NCBI GenBank assembly: GCA_947561395.2
Contig: OX387182.1
Location: forward strand, 48,601,949 to 48,665,948
Direction of reading: 5' to 3'
From: Buxus sempervirens
Taxonomy: Eukaryota > Streptophyta > Magnoliopsida > Buxales > Buxaceae
DNA: 64,000 nt
This document shows, one piece after another, positions 62,648 through 64,000 of the stretch. The notes below the pieces were generated by a model. It worked only from the letters and a program-made list of their open reading frames with translations, made no database searches and had not been told where the DNA came from. How positions within the stretch are numbered: the stretch's first letter is position 1; each line of letters opens with the position of its first letter. Position numbers and translations under genes: made by a program.

Positions 62648-64000
62648 GTTGCAAGGCACAACCCATTCCCAAGAATCCAAAATTTGCACCGGACGCGGTT
62701 CCACGCCGAGTGCACCATTCCCAGGCTAAGTTAAATTTACTTTTTGTATCAACCGTTCCTGGTGATGGGTCATTTTGTAAATATGTTTGCATACTTGTAC
62801 TTTCATGCAAACTTTTGTAAAAAAAAAAAAAACCTTTTGAAAAAAAGAGAGAGAAGAAAATACTTTTTGAAAAAAAAAATGGCAAATGCTTGGGTCAGTG
62901 ATGACATCATTCTGAGACCGCACTTTTTGGCACGACCATGATCATGGAAAAACGTTGAGTTGCTCGAAGGTGTCTTCAGCCGGGTGCAATATACTGCTCC
63001 CATGAGAACCTTGACTGAGCCAAAGGCAATCTTTCCTGATCTATGCCTTGATTTTCCTCCCAAACCTATCTTTACACCGGGGCAAAATGATCCTTGAGAG
63101 AAAGGGAAGAAAAAAGAAAGAGAAGCGAAAGTGCTAGAACCAGCTAAGGGCCAAGGCCGACTTTAACATCACGTCTTTAAGAAAGGATGAGAGGCCGTCC
63201 TTCATGAATCCTGAATCTTAAGAATCGCTAGTCAAAACACTTTGGGCTTGATCGTACTATTCAAATACCCGTGTTGTGTCTAGCCACCCAACACCGGGGC
63301 AAAGCTAAGAAAAAAAATAAAACGGATGAATAGATTCTTGAATAAATTTGCATGAATATTTCAACCAAGTTGTCACAACTTCTGCAAAAGGACGAAAGGC
63401 CATCTTTGCTTTATTTTCCCAGTTTCAAAGTCACATCTCTAGTCAAACCATTTCGAGCCTAACTTTCTCTCTTCTAACCCACCGAGTCATGAGCCCTAAA
63501 TATGGCGCTTGGTCAAGAGGAAAAGAGACATGGATGAGTAAGAACAAAGGAAAAAGAAAAGAAAGCAGAAAATAAACCGGGGCATGCTAGTCAAAGTAAA
63601 AAGCTAAGATGACCCCAGAGCAAAGAAAAGGAAAAGCAAAAATGCTAGAGGAAAAAGTGAAAGTCACAAAAGGCCTCCAGAAGAAAAAAATGAAAGTCAG
63701 TGAACAGGTATTGGCAAAGCCCAAGCAGTCAAGAAAAGGGTAGGACATGATTGACCCATTTACAAAAGACTTTGAGTCATATTCCCTTCCTTTCATAAAC
63801 CAAAAACCTCAGCCTACGTTTCGTCCCATCAGAAAGTCCTCTCTGATTGCAAAGGATGTGACAATTGAATTCATGCAGATCTATAATGAAGGAATCTAAA
63901 AAGAAAAATGAGCTTTGGCGAGACACAAAGTAAGACCTGAAAATGAAAGAAAAGAATTTGAGCCTTATATCCCTTCATTTCTCAGATTTAAAACCAAGCC
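62648..64000 (+). other. Non-coding sequence downstream of gag
   Basis: No protease, RT or integrase motif in any frame. Purine-rich runs (63100-63130, 63530-63700) and ACCGGGGCA at about 63078, 63291 and 63574 are the only notable features. The ORFs are lysine-rich noise. The window ends inside it. Confidence 0.6.

Noticed and set aside
61208-62704. Long - strand ORFs opposite gag (up to 168 aa)
   Set aside because: Antisense to a clearly recognised gag ORF and without motifs of their own.
1-64000. tRNA, rRNA or 5S-bearing Cassandra elements
   Set aside because: I looked for tRNA-like cloverleaf boxes and 5S-like promoter motifs and saw none. Matches to tRNA were only the complementary primer-binding sites at 17484, 49192 and 57974.

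Overview
This is a plant nuclear genome window. The support for that is GT-AG introns, a protein family known from plants, L1-type LINEs that carry an RNase H domain, and Copia and Gypsy LTR retrotransposons with plant-type primer-binding sites. The species cannot be read from the sequence. The density of retrotransposons and a 16 kb intron suggest a medium or large genome.

Only one host gene is convincingly present. It is a 12-exon gene on the + strand (ATG 284, stop 25186-25188) that can be spliced by hand into an uninterrupted 655-residue protein. An N-terminal protein kinase domain is followed in the same chain by a PP2C-type phosphatase domain. This is the architecture of the plant 'protein kinase and PP2C-like domain-containing protein' (Arabidopsis At2g40860, recalled from memory). 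All junctions are GT-AG and the catalytic residues of both domains are present. Most of the gene's 24.9 kb is intron. Intron 6 is 16,209 bp and is a layered pile of mobile elements: an old Copia element split in two, an inverted pair of chromovirus LTRs inserted in it, a younger Copia (13145-17744) inserted in one of those LTRs, an hAT MITE, a small solo LTR, and two RTE-type LINE remnants.

From 25.2 kb to the end I find no second host gene that I can support. In order the region holds: two related hAT MITEs and a mini-Helitron (26.1-27.3 kb); a degraded L1 LINE on the - strand (27.8-32.3 kb); Gypsy LTR pieces (33.2-36.5 kb); small DNA elements (36.5-39.3 kb); Helitron-type sequence (39.8-45.8 kb) split by a 3.5 kb solo LTR with a perfect target duplication; a CACTA end; a 1.15 kb non-LTR retroposon with a 14-bp target duplication; a TRIM element; two head-to-head LTR fragments (49.6-53.3 kb); and two inverted copies of a Tat/Ogre-like LTR. 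The second of these LTRs (55100-57968) begins an element with a tRNA-Arg type primer-binding site, a long repeat-rich leader and an intact gag ORF (60962-62647). No pol is visible before the window ends.

The signals most worth a second look are the large inverted LTR structure inside the kinase-PP2C intron, which would be transcribed as a long foldback RNA; nine related short hairpins in the Tat-like LTR, one of which changes on both stem arms between the two copies; and the repeated head-to-head arrangement of LTRs. Exon coordinates, domain positions and repeat boundaries were found by reading the sequence by eye. No alignment or database search was run.
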